Assembly (NCBI RefSeq): GCF_902499135.1
Contig: NZ_CABVPR010000040.1
Coordinates: 1 to 58,652 of the forward strand
Direction of reading: 5' to 3'
Length of the DNA stretch: 58,652 nucleotides
DNA from: Burkholderia dolosa
GTDB lineage: Bacteria; Pseudomonadota; Gammaproteobacteria; Burkholderiales; Burkholderiaceae
The notes under the pieces are model-generated. The model was not told where the DNA came from. It did no database searches and worked only from the letters and a program-made list of their open reading frames with translations. The position numbers and the translations under genes are program-made. Numbering within the stretch: position 1 is the first letter of the stretch; every line of letters starts with the position of its first letter. Positions 46,732-55,156 of the stretch are shown one piece after another.

Positions 46732-47130
46732 ATGACTCCCACGGATACCGTCAAAAGCGCTTACCGCTACCTGGCCGAGGGAAACGTTTCGGCGTTGCTC
46801 GACCTATTCGATCCATCGATCGAATGGAACGAGGCCGAAAGCAGTCCGTATTCGAACGAAGCGACGTGGAAAGGCCCGGCCGCCGTCAAGCGGAATCTGC
46901 TTGATCGGATGCCGGACGACTGGCATACATTTTCGATCACGCCCGTGCGATTTCACGCCAGCGGGGAATCAGTGGTGGTTGAAGCGCGATATACGGGCAT
47001 ACATCGTCGGACCGGTCGCGCGCTCGACGCGCAAGCCTGTCATATTTGGACGTTGTCCGACGGCAGAATCGTTCAGTTCCAGCAATACGCTGACACGGCG
47101 AAGTTGCGGGACGTCATGCTTCGCGCATAG
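46732..47130 (+). CDS. NTF2-like (SnoaL-type) protein
   Basis: The 132-residue protein has the NTF2/SnoaL fold pattern: a helix VKSAYRYLAEGNVSALLDLF, then DPSIEWNEAES, EARYTGIHRRTGR, ACHIWTLSDGRIVQFQQYAD and a terminal helix. It starts at ATG 46732 with AGGAG nine bases upstream. SnoaL-like proteins of this size act as cyclases, isomerases or hydrolases in natural-product pathways, or as binding proteins. It is the last gene of the four-gene set, ~250 bases from tRNA-Arg. Confidence 0.82.
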   Translation: MTPTDTVKSAYRYLAEGNVSALLDLFDPSIEWNEAESSPYSNEATWKGPAAVKRNLLDRMPDDWHTFSITPVRFHASGESVVVEARYTGIHRRTGRALDAQACHIWTLSDGRIVQFQQYADTAKLRDVMLRA

Positions 47131-47376
47131 CGAAGTTTCGAAATCGACGTGCGGCTCCACTTCTGTGCGGCGGCCGCGACGCTACAGTCAACGCTCAGCG
47201 CTTGGTCCGGCAGAGCCGGCTCGCCGCACGCAAAAGATAACAAAGCATAACTACGCAAGCGCCGGCATCGCGGCGGCAACGCTCGTGCGTTGACAAAATC
47301 CGGTTACATGGCGGTTACACGGCAGAACCAGATGGAGCAAGTCGACGCGAAAAACATCACAACCGATCCATTGTGC

Positions 47377-47453
47377 TGGCCCGCCCTGCAGGATTCGAAC
47401 CTGCGGCCTACGGCTTAGAAGGCCGTTGCTCTATCCAACTGAGCTAAGGGCGG
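47377..47453 (-). tRNA. tRNA-Arg (UCU)
   Basis: The 77-base gene is encoded on the minus strand with acceptor stem CCGCCCT / AGGGCGG and encoded CCA. Anticodon loop CTTCTAA gives anticodon UCU, and the T-loop is GGTTCGAATCC. It is nearly the sequence of E. coli argU. Its 3' end (47377) faces the foreign-looking cluster at 42-47 kb, so it is a natural site for island integration. Confidence 0.97.
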
Positions 47454-47570
47454 TCGAGGGAGAAGACACGGCCCGCGACACGGACCGCAATCGGCGCAAG
47501 GCCCCGAGCAACAGACACGCTGAACTCGACGCCCCGAAACGAAACGGGCCCGGCATGGAACCGAGCCCGA

Positions 47571-47577
47571 AATTATA
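47571..47577 (-). promoter_or_regulatory. Possible -10 element upstream of tRNA-Arg
   Basis: The minus strand reads GGGTATAATTTC, a perfect TATAAT, about 120 bases upstream of the mature tRNA 5' end. No good -35 box was found at the usual distance, so this is tentative. Confidence 0.25.
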
Positions 47578-47618
47578 CCCGATCAACGCGTGATATTACG
47601 CGCGAGCGGCGCCTGCGA

Positions 47619-48449
47619 TCAAACCGGTTGCGGATGCAACATGAACCAGCCCACGCAGAACAGCCCCGCGATCACGCAATACAGCCCGAACGACGCCAGC
47701 CGTCCGCGCCCTTCGAAATAGCGCATCAGAAACCGCACGCTCAGATACGCGGCGATCGCCGTCAGCACGCCGCCGAGCAGCGCATCGGCGAGCTGGTCGC
47801 GCGCATGGAACAGCTTCGGCAGTTCGAGCACGCCTGCTGCGAAGATGATCGGCGTGCCGAGCAAGAACGAAAACTCCGCGGCCTTCTCCGCCGTCAGCCC
47901 CGCCGCGTTGCCCGCGATCATCGTCAGGCCGCTGCGCGAGAATCCCGGAATGAGCGCGCCGATCTGCGCGAGGCCCACGAAGAACGCCTGCTTGAACGTC
48001 ATCTTCTCCGGCGGCTGATGCGCGCGGCTACGCTGGATGCGATCGCCGATCCACAGCAGCACGCCGTTTACGATCAGTGCGACCGCAACGATCCGCAAGT
48101 CGTGAAACACGCGCTCGATGCGCTTCTCGAGCAGCAGACCGACGATCCCCGTCGGGATCGTGCCGATGATCAGCGCCCACATCAGATGCCCGTCGTCGTT
48201 CTTGCGTCCGCCGAGCTGCGCGACGAAGCCGCCGATCAGCGCGATCCAGCGCGCGCGGAAATACCACAGCAGCGCGAGCGCGGTGCCGAGGTGCAATGCA
48301 ACCAGGAACGGCAGCAACTGCGGCGCATGCTTGTCGATGTGCATGCCGAACAGCGCCGGCACGAGCAGCGTGTGGCCGAGGCTGCTGACGGGAAAGAGTT
48401 CGGTCACGCCCTGCAGGACGCTCAGGAATACCAGAAACCAGAGGCTCAC
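47619..48449 (-). CDS. uppP: Undecaprenyl-diphosphate phosphatase (UppP/BacA)
   Basis: The 276-residue integral membrane protein carries the two UppP signatures: [15 protein letters not shown] near the N-terminus (acidic and Ser residues, with His) and [14 protein letters not shown] with the catalytic Ser and Arg, both on opposite sides of the inner-membrane pocket. It recycles the lipid carrier for peptidoglycan and other glycans by removing a phosphate. About eight membrane helices are visible. A housekeeping gene, also linked to bacitracin tolerance. Confidence 0.96.
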   Translation of the reverse strand: MSLWFLVFLSVLQGVTELFPVSSLGHTLLVPALFGMHIDKHAPQLLPFLVALHLGTALALLWYFRARWIALIGGFVAQLGGRKNDDGHLMWALIIGTIPTGIVGLLLEKRIERVFHDLRIVAVALIVNGVLLWIGDRIQRSRAHQPPEKMTFKQAFFVGLAQIGALIPGFSRSGLTMIAGNAAGLTAEKAAEFSFLLGTPIIFAAGVLELPKLFHARDQLADALLGGVLTAIAAYLSVRFLMRYFEGRGRLASFGLYCVIAGLFCVGWFMLHPQPV

Positions 48450-48614
48450 GCGTCGGTCCTTTAGTGAAGATGAACGGAAAGAAAGGCGGACGACGCGGCG
48501 CGCGTCCGAAAAAACGCGCCCCGATTATGCCGAGGCCGGATTAACGCGCCAAGGCATTTGGCCGAATATTGCGGCAGTGCATACAAACGCTTGCAATTTG
48601 TAAGCGCGCGGAAA

Positions 48615-48645
48615 GCAAAAAGCCCGCCATTTGCAGGGCGGGCTT
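48615..48645 (-). terminator. Intrinsic terminator of the 28-residue membrane gene
   Basis: On the minus strand the stem GCCCGCC / GGCGGGC with loop CTGCAAAT is followed by TTTTTGCTTT. It lies 24 bases after the stop of the small membrane ORF at 48669-48755. Confidence 0.8.
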
Positions 48646-48668
48646 GTCGAATCCGGCAGAAAATGCCG

Positions 48669-48755
48669 TCAGCGGCCGAGCTGATAGAAAAACAGCACGG
48701 TACTGCCGGTGAACATACCGAACAGCGCGATTCCCATTGCCATTGCCAGATCCAT
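48669..48755 (-). CDS. 28-residue single-helix membrane protein
   Basis: The ORF starts at ATG 48755 with a strong GGAGGGG site six bases upstream and has its own terminator. The product MDLAMAMGIALFGMFTGSTV... is one hydrophobic helix ending in YQLGR. Such tiny proteins usually join a larger membrane complex, but no partner gene adjoins it, and I do not recognise a family. Ribosome site, start and terminator together make it a real gene. Confidence 0.6.
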   Translation of the reverse strand: MDLAMAMGIALFGMFTGSTVLFFYQLGR

Positions 48756-48936
48756 GGCCCCTCCACGAAAGTGTCATGACCCGGCAACATCACCGGTTTA
48801 TGCGCATTATCCTGAGCGTCGCCGCGCTCAAGAACTCGCAATTTCCCCGAGAAGGGTTTTCCCGGGGCGCCGTCCGCCGCGATAATGGAGCGCGCCGTCG
48901 CGCGACGTCCGATCCACCCGTTCATACCGATTCGCC

Positions 48937-49848
48937 ATGCCGACTTTTCAGCAACACGACATACACGAACTTCACGCGGGCCCGTCGCTCGTCCGCGTCG
49001 CCCCGCAATTCGGCGGCCGCCTGCTGTCATGGGACATCGACGGCGAACCGGTCATCTTCTGGCCGGAAACGGCCGACTGGAGCAATCTCGCGCGCGTGCG
49101 CGGCGGCAATCCACTGCTGTTTCCGTTTCTCGGCCGCCATCGCGTCGACGGCGAGCTCGGCCGCTGGCGCGACTCGGCCGGCGTGGTGCGCGACCTGCCG
49201 ATGCACGGCTTCGCCCGCGATCTGCCGTTCGACGCGCGGCCGTCCACCGACGGCGCCGCGCTGTCGATGACGCTCGACGCGACCGACGCGCTGCGCGACA
49301 GCTATCCGTTCGATTTCCGCTTCGAAGCGGTCTACCGGCTCGCCGACGCGCATACGCTCGATGTCGCGCTGACGACCACCAATCGCGGCCACACGCCGCT
49401 GCCCTACTACGCGGGCCACCACTTCTACTTCGCGCTGCCGCATCGGGAACGCGCGGTCACGACGCTCGAGCTGCCGCGCACGCGACGCTGCGAGCAGCGT
49501 CCGGACGGCTCCATCACGCCGCTCGAACCGGGCGAAGGCCGCTACCGCCTCGACGATCCGAAGATTCTCGACCGCTTCCACTGCCTGGACGGCACGCCGT
49601 CCGCGCCCGTGCGCATCGTGATGCCGGGCCGCCGCCGCACGATCGAGATCGCGCTCGACGTGCCGGGATCGATCCCGTGGTACGCGGTCACGACGTGGAC
49701 CGAAAAACCGGAATCCGACTTCTACTGCGTCGAGCCGTGGCTCGGCCTGCCGGACGCGATCCACAACGGCCTCGGTCTGCGCATGCTCGCGCCGGGCGCG
49801 ACCGAAACGGCATCGCTGCGCATTCGCGTCGTGCCCGACGCCGCCTGA
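48937..49848 (+). CDS. Aldose 1-epimerase family protein
   Basis: The 303-residue beta-sandwich protein has the aldose-epimerase pattern: APQFGGRLLSWDIDGEPV, GNPLLFPFLGRHR, MHGFARDLPF (first catalytic His), YYAGHHFYFALP (second His), and a late Glu in YCVEPWLGLPDAI. Galactose mutarotase-like enzymes interconvert alpha and beta sugar anomers; this branch also includes glucose-6-phosphate 1-epimerase-like proteins, so the sugar is uncertain. It stands alone, divergent from the 28-residue membrane gene. Confidence 0.88.
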   Translation: MPTFQQHDIHELHAGPSLVRVAPQFGGRLLSWDIDGEPVIFWPETADWSNLARVRGGNPLLFPFLGRHRVDGELGRWRDSAGVVRDLPMHGFARDLPFDARPSTDGAALSMTLDATDALRDSYPFDFRFEAVYRLADAHTLDVALTTTNRGHTPLPYYAGHHFYFALPHRERAVTTLELPRTRRCEQRPDGSITPLEPGEGRYRLDDPKILDRFHCLDGTPSAPVRIVMPGRRRTIEIALDVPGSIPWYAVTTWTEKPESDFYCVEPWLGLPDAIHNGLGLRMLAPGATETASLRIRVVPDAA

Positions 49849-49967
49849 CGCCGCACGCGTCGAACCGCCGAACGCCGGTCAAACTGCGGTACGCGGGTCG
49901 AACCCGTTAAAATCGGACGTTTTGTGTTGCCTGCCGCACGCGGTGCGGCAGGGTCTTGCGAGGCTCA

Positions 49968-50669
49968 ATGTTCGAAACAACAACGAAGCGACTCTGCGCG
50001 GCCGCTTGCGCCGCGTTGCTCGCCGCATGTGGCGCCGCACCGGTCGGCCCGGGGTTCTACCGCGTCGAGCGCGGCGACACGCTGTACAAGATCGCGCGCG
50101 AAAACCGCCAGTCGGTGCAGAACCTCGCGCGCTGGAACCAGCTCACGAACCCCGACGCGATCGAGGTCGGTCAGGTCCTGCGTGTCGCGCCGCCGCCCGG
50201 CACGTCGACCGCGTCCGCGCCGTCCACCGCCGGCACGGGCACCACGGGCCGCAGCCGCCCCGCACCGTCCGCGCCTGTCGAATCGGCCGTCAAGCCGGCC
50301 GCGAGCATCGCGCTGATCTGGCCGGCCGCGGGCAACGTCGTGCGCACGTTCGACGGCTCGAAGTCGAAGGGAATCGATATCGCGAACGCCGCCGGTACGC
50401 CGGTGGTCGCTGCGGCGCCGGGGGTTGTCGTCTATGCGGGCAACGGGCTGCGCGGCTACGGCAACCTGATCATCCTCAAGCACAATGCCGACTATCTGAC
50501 GGCGTATGCGCACAACCGCGCGCTGCTTGTGAAGGAAGGTCAGTCGGTCACGCAGGGGCAAACGATCGCGGAGATGGGCAGCAGCGACAGCGATCGCGTC
50601 GCGCTGCATTTCGAGCTGCGCTACGGCGGCCGTTCGATCGACCCCGCGCGCTACCTGCCGGCACGCTGA
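49968..50669 (+). CDS. LysM-LytM (M23) lipoprotein with degenerate active site
   Basis: The 233-residue protein has a lipoprotein signal (ALLAAC), a LysM domain (FYRVERGDTLYKIAREN ... VGQVLRVAPPP, ~35-78), a Ser/Thr/Pro-rich linker, and a LytM/M23 domain (~115-230). The zinc motifs are broken: the first is SKGIDIANAAGTPV (no His before the Gly-Ile-Asp) and the HxH motif reads LHFELR. Such LytM proteins (NlpD, EnvC type) activate amidases at the division septum rather than cut peptidoglycan. An NlpD-like role is likely. Start ATG 49968. Confidence 0.88.
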   Translation: MFETTTKRLCAAACAALLAACGAAPVGPGFYRVERGDTLYKIARENRQSVQNLARWNQLTNPDAIEVGQVLRVAPPPGTSTASAPSTAGTGTTGRSRPAPSAPVESAVKPAASIALIWPAAGNVVRTFDGSKSKGIDIANAAGTPVVAAAPGVVVYAGNGLRGYGNLIILKHNADYLTAYAHNRALLVKEGQSVTQGQTIAEMGSSDSDRVALHFELRYGGRSIDPARYLPAR

Positions 50670-50677
50670 GCGCGGCC

Positions 50678-50713
50678 GATGGCGCGCGATGCCGGCGCGC
50701 ATCGCGCGCCATC
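50678..50713. terminator. Long perfect hairpin between convergent genes
   Basis: GATGGCGCGCGATGC (50678-50692) pairs perfectly with GCATCGCGCGCCATC (50699-50713) across a six-base loop. It lies between the convergent LytM gene and the small membrane ORF at 50740, so it may stop transcription both ways, although there is no long T-tract. Confidence 0.55.
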
Positions 50714-50739
50714 GCACATGAAGGTCGGAAAAAATTGCG

Positions 50740-50859
50740 TCAGCGCTTGCGCAGACGTCCGGTGAAACGGCCGGACAACGGATCGACGTGACGGGCAAAC
50801 GCCACCAGCACCCCGATTCCGATCAGGCTGAACCCCGCAGCTATCAGAAGCAAATCCAT
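50740..50859 (-). CDS. 39-residue small membrane protein
   Basis: The ORF runs from ATG 50859 to TGA 50740: an N-terminal helix MDLLLIAAGFSLIGIGVLVA, then a short basic tail with DPLSGRFTGRLRKR. Its first codons resemble the 28-residue ORF (both begin MDL). No family is recognised. A hydrophobic N-terminus with a positively charged cytoplasmic tail suggests a type III-like small membrane protein. Confidence 0.45.
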   Translation of the reverse strand: MDLLLIAAGFSLIGIGVLVAFARHVDPLSGRFTGRLRKR

Positions 50860-51037
50860 GGTCACATCACTGTTTTGTCGTGATCTTATGCGTCATTGCG
50901 TAATCGTGCACGGCGCCGCACCGGTCGCACGAGCCCGAACATTCCCTATCCATCAGACGCCATTGTGGTTTCGTCCGCGTGAAATGCCGATGTAATCTGT
51001 TCGGGCAACGCCACGATCGATGCCAAGGAGACACGCG

Positions 51038-52657
51038 ATGCTGCCCGCCGCCGACCGCTACGAAGACCTGCTCTCCCGCTTCGCGTGGGACGTTCCGGCC
51101 CGCTACAACATCGGCGTGGACGTCTGCGACAAGTGGGCCGACGGCAGCGGACGTGTCGCGCTGATCCACGAAACCGCGCAAGGCGACGTCTCGCGCTTCA
51201 CGTTCGACGATCTGAGGAACGCCTCTAACCGGCTCGCGAACAGCTTCTCCCGCGCGGGCCTTCGACGCGGCGACCGGATCGGCATCTTTCTCGCGCAGGG
51301 CCCGGAAACGGCGATCGCGCATCTGGCCGCGTACAAGCTCGGCGCGATCGCGGTGCCGCTGTTTACGCTGTTCGGCGTCGATGCGCTCGAGTACCGGCTC
51401 GCGAACAGCGAAGCCGCGGCCCTCGTCACCGACGCGGCCGGCTACGCGAAAATCGCGCCGCTGCGTGCGCGGTTGCCGGCGCTGCATACGTGCTACTGCA
51501 TCGGCGACGATGCGCCCGACGCACCGGGCGTACTGCGCTACGACGCCGCGCTCGCGGCCGAAACGCCCGACTTCACGCCGGCGGACACCGCCGCCGATGA
51601 TCCGGCGCTGATCATCTACACGTCCGGCACGACCGGCAAACCGAAAGGCGCGCTGCACGCGCATCGCGTGCTGCTCGGCCACCTGCCGGGCGTCGAGATG
51701 TCGCAGCAATGCTTCCCGCGCGATGCGCGGCTCTTCTGGACGCCGGCGGACTGGGCGTGGATCGGCGGCCTGCTCGACGTGCTGCTGCCGTCGTGGCATC
51801 ACGGCGTGCCCGTGCTCGCGCGCCGCTTCGAAAAATTCGACGGCGACGCCGCGTTCGCGCTGATGGCCCGGCACGGCGTAACGCACGCGTTCCTGCCGCC
51901 GACGGCGCTGAAGCTGATGCGCGCGGTGCCGAAACCGCGCGAACGCTACGCGCTGTCGCTGAAGTCGGTCGCGAGCGGCGGAGAATCGCTCGGGACCGAA
52001 CTGACCGCGTGGGGACGCGACGCGCTCGGCGTGACGATCAACGAGTTCTACGGGCAGACCGAATGCAACATGGTGCTGTCGTCGTGCGCCGCGTTGTTCG
52101 ACGCGCGGCCGGGCGCGATCGGCAAGGCCGTGCCCGGCCATACCGTCGCGATCGTCGATGACAACGGCACGCCGCTGCCGCCGGGCGTCGAAGGACGAAT
52201 CGCGATCCGTCGTCCCGATCCGGTGATGTTCATCGAATACTGGCGCAATCCGGCCGCGACACGCGACAAGTTCGCGGGCGACTATCTGCTCACCGGCGAC
52301 ACCGGCATCGTCGACGCAGACGGCTTCGTGCGTTTCGTCGGCCGCGACGACGACGTGATCACGAGCGCCGGCTATCGGATCGGTCCCGGCCCGATCGAGG
52401 ACTGCCTGCTCACGCATCCGGCCGTGCGGATGGCGGCCGTCGTCGGCGTGCCCGACGCCACGCGCACCGAAATCGTGAAGGCGTTCGTCGTGCTGAATCC
52501 CGGCCATGTCGGCGACGATGCGCTCGTGCGCGCGCTGCAGGCGCACGTGCGTACACGGCTCGCCGCGCACGAGTATCCGCGCGCGATCGCGTTCGTCGAC
52601 AGCCTGCCGATGACGGCGACCGGCAAGATCGTGCGCCGCGCGCTGCGCGACGCGTGA
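51038..52657 (+). CDS. AMP-binding acyl-CoA synthetase
   Basis: The 539-residue protein starts at ATG 51038 (AGGAG seven bases upstream). It has the AMP-binding P-loop IIYTSGTTGKPKGALHAH, INEFYGQTECNM, the hinge Asp region VGRDDDVITSAGYRIGPGPIED, and the C-terminal catalytic Lys in PMTATGKIVRR. It groups with the acetyl-/medium-chain acyl-CoA synthetase branch (AcsM-like). It forms thioesters via an acyl-adenylate; the chain length cannot be told. Confidence 0.92.
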   Translation: MLPAADRYEDLLSRFAWDVPARYNIGVDVCDKWADGSGRVALIHETAQGDVSRFTFDDLRNASNRLANSFSRAGLRRGDRIGIFLAQGPETAIAHLAAYKLGAIAVPLFTLFGVDALEYRLANSEAAALVTDAAGYAKIAPLRARLPALHTCYCIGDDAPDAPGVLRYDAALAAETPDFTPADTAADDPALIIYTSGTTGKPKGALHAHRVLLGHLPGVEMSQQCFPRDARLFWTPADWAWIGGLLDVLLPSWHHGVPVLARRFEKFDGDAAFALMARHGVTHAFLPPTALKLMRAVPKPRERYALSLKSVASGGESLGTELTAWGRDALGVTINEFYGQTECNMVLSSCAALFDARPGAIGKAVPGHTVAIVDDNGTPLPPGVEGRIAIRRPDPVMFIEYWRNPAATRDKFAGDYLLTGDTGIVDADGFVRFVGRDDDVITSAGYRIGPGPIEDCLLTHPAVRMAAVVGVPDATRTEIVKAFVVLNPGHVGDDALVRALQAHVRTRLAAHEYPRAIAFVDSLPMTATGKIVRRALRDA

Positions 52658-52721
52658 ACTGCCGCCCGGCGACGATGCCGGATGGTTTATAGTGGCGCCA
52701 CGCAGTCTTTCGAAGAATCCG

Positions 52722-53045
52722 ATGTCCTCCGAACACCCATCCGCCGCGGGCGCGTCGCACAGCCCGCTCTACGCCAAGCTCCTCGGTGAAACCGCGAAGA
52801 TCGACTGGTGCGATCTCGAGCGCTTCTTTGCGCAAGGCAAGCTGCTGTCAGTCGCGCGCGACCTCGATCTGATCAGCGTCGCGGAAGCGATCGCCGGCGA
52901 CGATGCCGAACAGGTCACGCGCTGGCTGTCCGCCGGCCTCGTCGCGCGCATGCCGGCCGAAACCGCGAGCGACTACGCGGCGCGCAATCCGGAACTGTGG
53001 GCCGTCGTCGTGTCGCCGTGGGTGTGCGTGCAGGAACGCGCATAA
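52722..53045 (+). CDS. DUF2288 family protein
   Basis: The 107-residue protein starts at ATG 52722. The pattern LYAKLLGETAKIDWCDLERFFAQGKLLSVARDLDL followed by VAEAIAGDDAEQVTRWLSAG and LWAVVVSPWVCVQE matches DUF2288, a small helical cytoplasmic family of unknown function, common in proteobacteria. The MATE gene starts 11 bases downstream, and the two are likely co-transcribed. Confidence 0.85.
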   Translation: MSSEHPSAAGASHSPLYAKLLGETAKIDWCDLERFFAQGKLLSVARDLDLISVAEAIAGDDAEQVTRWLSAGLVARMPAETASDYAARNPELWAVVVSPWVCVQERA

Positions 53046-53055
53046 CGCGTCCGCC

Positions 53056-54438
53056 ATGTCCGACTCCGCTTCCGCACACGGGGCCGGCGTCGCGTCGGCC
53101 GCCGTGTCGCATCGGCGCGTGCTGTCGCTTGCGTTCCCGATCGTCATTGCGAACCTGACCCAGCCGATACTCGGTGCCGTCGATACAGCCGTCGCCGGCC
53201 ATCTCGACGGCGCACAGTATCTCGGCGGCGTCGCGCTCGGCGGACTGTTCTTCAATTTCGTGTTCTGGGGCTTCGGCTTCCTGCGAATGGGCACCACCGG
53301 CCTCGTCGCGCAGGCATACGGTGCGGGCGACGCTGCCGGCATCCGCTTGAACGTGCTGCGTGCGCTGATCGTCGCGTTCGTGCTCGGCGCTGCCGTGCTC
53401 GCGCTGCAGGTGCCGCTGCTGGCTTTTGCGCTGACTGCGCTCGGCGGCAGCGACGCCGTGCGCGCGACGGCCCTTGCATACGGCCACGCGCGGATCTGGA
53501 GCGCGCCGTTCGCGCTCGCGAACTACGTCGTGCTCGGCTACCTGCTTGGTGCGCAGCGCGTGCGGCTCGCGCTCGTCGCGCAGGTATTCATCAACGCGGT
53601 GAACGTCGGCGCGGTGCTGCTCTACGTGTACGGCTTCGGCTGGGGCGTCGCCGGCATCGGCGCGGCGACCGCCACTGCCGACGTGTGCGGCTTCGCGCTC
53701 GGCGCATCGATCCTGTGGCGGCTGCGGCCGCGCGGCCTGCCGCCGCTCGCGGCACGCGCGCTCGCCGATCGTGCGGCGCTCGAGCGTCTGATCGTTCTCA
53801 ATCGCGACATCTTTCTGCGCACGCTGTGCCTGCTCGGCGCGTTCGGCTGGTTCGCGCATCTCGGTGCGAAACAGGGCGATGCGACGCTCGCTGCGAACGC
53901 GCTGCTGCTGAATTTTCAGACCTTCATGGCGTACGGCCTCGACGGCTTCGCCCACGCGGCCGAGGCGCTCGTCGGCGCCGCGGCCGGCGCACGGAATCGC
54001 GCCGCGTTCCGGCAGGCGGTGCGCGTCACGCTGTTCTGGTCGGCGCTCGGTGCCGTCCTGTTCGCGCTCGTCTATTGGGCGGCCGGCGGCTGGATCGTCG
54101 CGAAGCTCACCGATCAGGCCGACGTTCGTGCGGTCGCGCTGCGCTACCTGCCGTGGGCCGCGCTTTCGCCGATCGTATCCGTGTGGGGTTTCCTGCTCGA
54201 CGGCGTGTTCATCGGCGCGACCCACACGCAAGCGCTGATGCGCGCAATGGTCGCGTCGTTCGCGATCTTCGTCGCGGCCACCGTCGCGTTCGTCGGCCCG
54301 CTCGGGAATCACGGCCTGTGGTTCGCGCTGCTGCTGTTCATGGCCGCGCGCGGTGCGACGCTCGCGCGCTACCTGCCGGCGCTCGTGCGACGCATCGGTG
54401 CCGGCGGCACGACGGTCGCGCCCGCGGCGGGCGCGTAA
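53056..54438 (+). CDS. MATE-family efflux transporter, DinF-like
   Basis: The 460-residue protein with 12 predicted membrane helices starts at ATG 53056. It opens with LSLAFPIVIANLTQPILGAVDTAVAGHL (the MATE first-helix pattern) and contains FWGFGFLRMGTTGLVAQAYGAGD; the symmetric half begins FLRTLCLLGAFGWF. DinF-type MATE proteins export toxic or oxidised compounds using sodium or protons. It follows a DUF2288 gene closely; the substrate is not evident. Confidence 0.92.
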   Translation: MSDSASAHGAGVASAAVSHRRVLSLAFPIVIANLTQPILGAVDTAVAGHLDGAQYLGGVALGGLFFNFVFWGFGFLRMGTTGLVAQAYGAGDAAGIRLNVLRALIVAFVLGAAVLALQVPLLAFALTALGGSDAVRATALAYGHARIWSAPFALANYVVLGYLLGAQRVRLALVAQVFINAVNVGAVLLYVYGFGWGVAGIGAATATADVCGFALGASILWRLRPRGLPPLAARALADRAALERLIVLNRDIFLRTLCLLGAFGWFAHLGAKQGDATLAANALLLNFQTFMAYGLDGFAHAAEALVGAAAGARNRAAFRQAVRVTLFWSALGAVLFALVYWAAGGWIVAKLTDQADVRAVALRYLPWAALSPIVSVWGFLLDGVFIGATHTQALMRAMVASFAIFVAATVAFVGPLGNHGLWFALLLFMAARGATLARYLPALVRRIGAGGTTVAPAAGA

Positions 54439-54455
54439 CCGTTTGGAATGCGCCG

Positions 54456-54632
54456 TCAGCGAGCCGCGGGCGGTGCGGGCTCGCCGAGCATCGACGGCGG
54501 CGTCATGTCGGTCGGCACGCCGTGGTAGTCGGCCGGATCCTGCGGCGGGTGACCGCGGCGCGCCTGACGCGGATCGCCGGCACAGCCGGCGACGATGGAT
54601 GCAGCCAGCACGGCCAGCATGAAACGGATCAT
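54456..54632 (-). CDS. 58-residue lipoprotein
   Basis: From ATG 54632 to TGA 54456 the frame encodes MIRFMLAVLAASIVAGCAG, a lipoprotein signal with lipobox VAGC, then a short Pro-rich mature part (DPADYHGVPTDMTPPSM) without a known fold. It is convergent with the MATE gene. The clear signal peptide and charge pattern make it a probable real gene. Confidence 0.55.
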   Translation of the reverse strand: MIRFMLAVLAASIVAGCAGDPRQARRGHPPQDPADYHGVPTDMTPPSMLGEPAPPAAR

Positions 54633-54767
54633 CGGGTTATGGCTCCGGAAAGCGGCGCGCCCGCTGCGCGCCTGGACGCGCGAGTCTAGCGGAATTCCGG
54701 TTTACGGGTTGTCTCGCGCATGTCCTACTATGTACGCATGGCGCTGTGCCGTAGGAAGGAGGCTGCC

Positions 54768-54938
54768 ATGTCGTCTGAAGAAATTGCCGGCCTGATCGGC
54801 CTGTTCATTGGTCTGGCGGTGCTCGTCGCGCTGTCGTACTTCGAATCGCGCGAATACAAGCGCAGCCACGGCGGCGAAGGGATGATTCATCACTGGATGG
54901 CCGAACACCACCTGCTCGACTGGCGGCGCCGGCACTGA
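54768..54938 (+). CDS. 56-residue small membrane protein
   Basis: The start is ATG 54768 with AAGGAGG five bases upstream, one of the best ribosome sites in the window; an ATG at 54738 overlaps that site. The product has one N-terminal helix (EIAGLIGLFIGLAVLVALSYF) followed by a cytoplasmic His/Arg-rich tail (MIHHWMAEHHLLDWRRRH). No family is recognised. The His cluster could bind metal. Its position between the MATE transporter and olsB is not informative. Confidence 0.65.
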   Translation: MSSEEIAGLIGLFIGLAVLVALSYFESREYKRSHGGEGMIHHWMAEHHLLDWRRRH

Positions 54939-55156
54939 GCAGCCGGCATCTGGCCGGTATCCGCCGTCCGGCTCGTCGGACCGGCACACACGTTTCGGTC
55001 TGGGAAAACGTGCCTGCGGGCACGGTATGGCTTGCGCGTGCGTCGATTTAACGGGGCCATACATGTGCAAATGCGAGAACGCCGTCGCGCGGCTCGATAC
55101 CGCTCGACGGCGCTCGTTTGTGTGCGCCGGTCAGCGGCGCACACGCTTCACCCGAT

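Noticed and set aside
47547-47572. A GC-rich hairpin downstream of uppP as its terminator
   Set aside because: The stem contains a mismatch and the following T-tract is interrupted (GTTTCGTTT), so evidence is weak.
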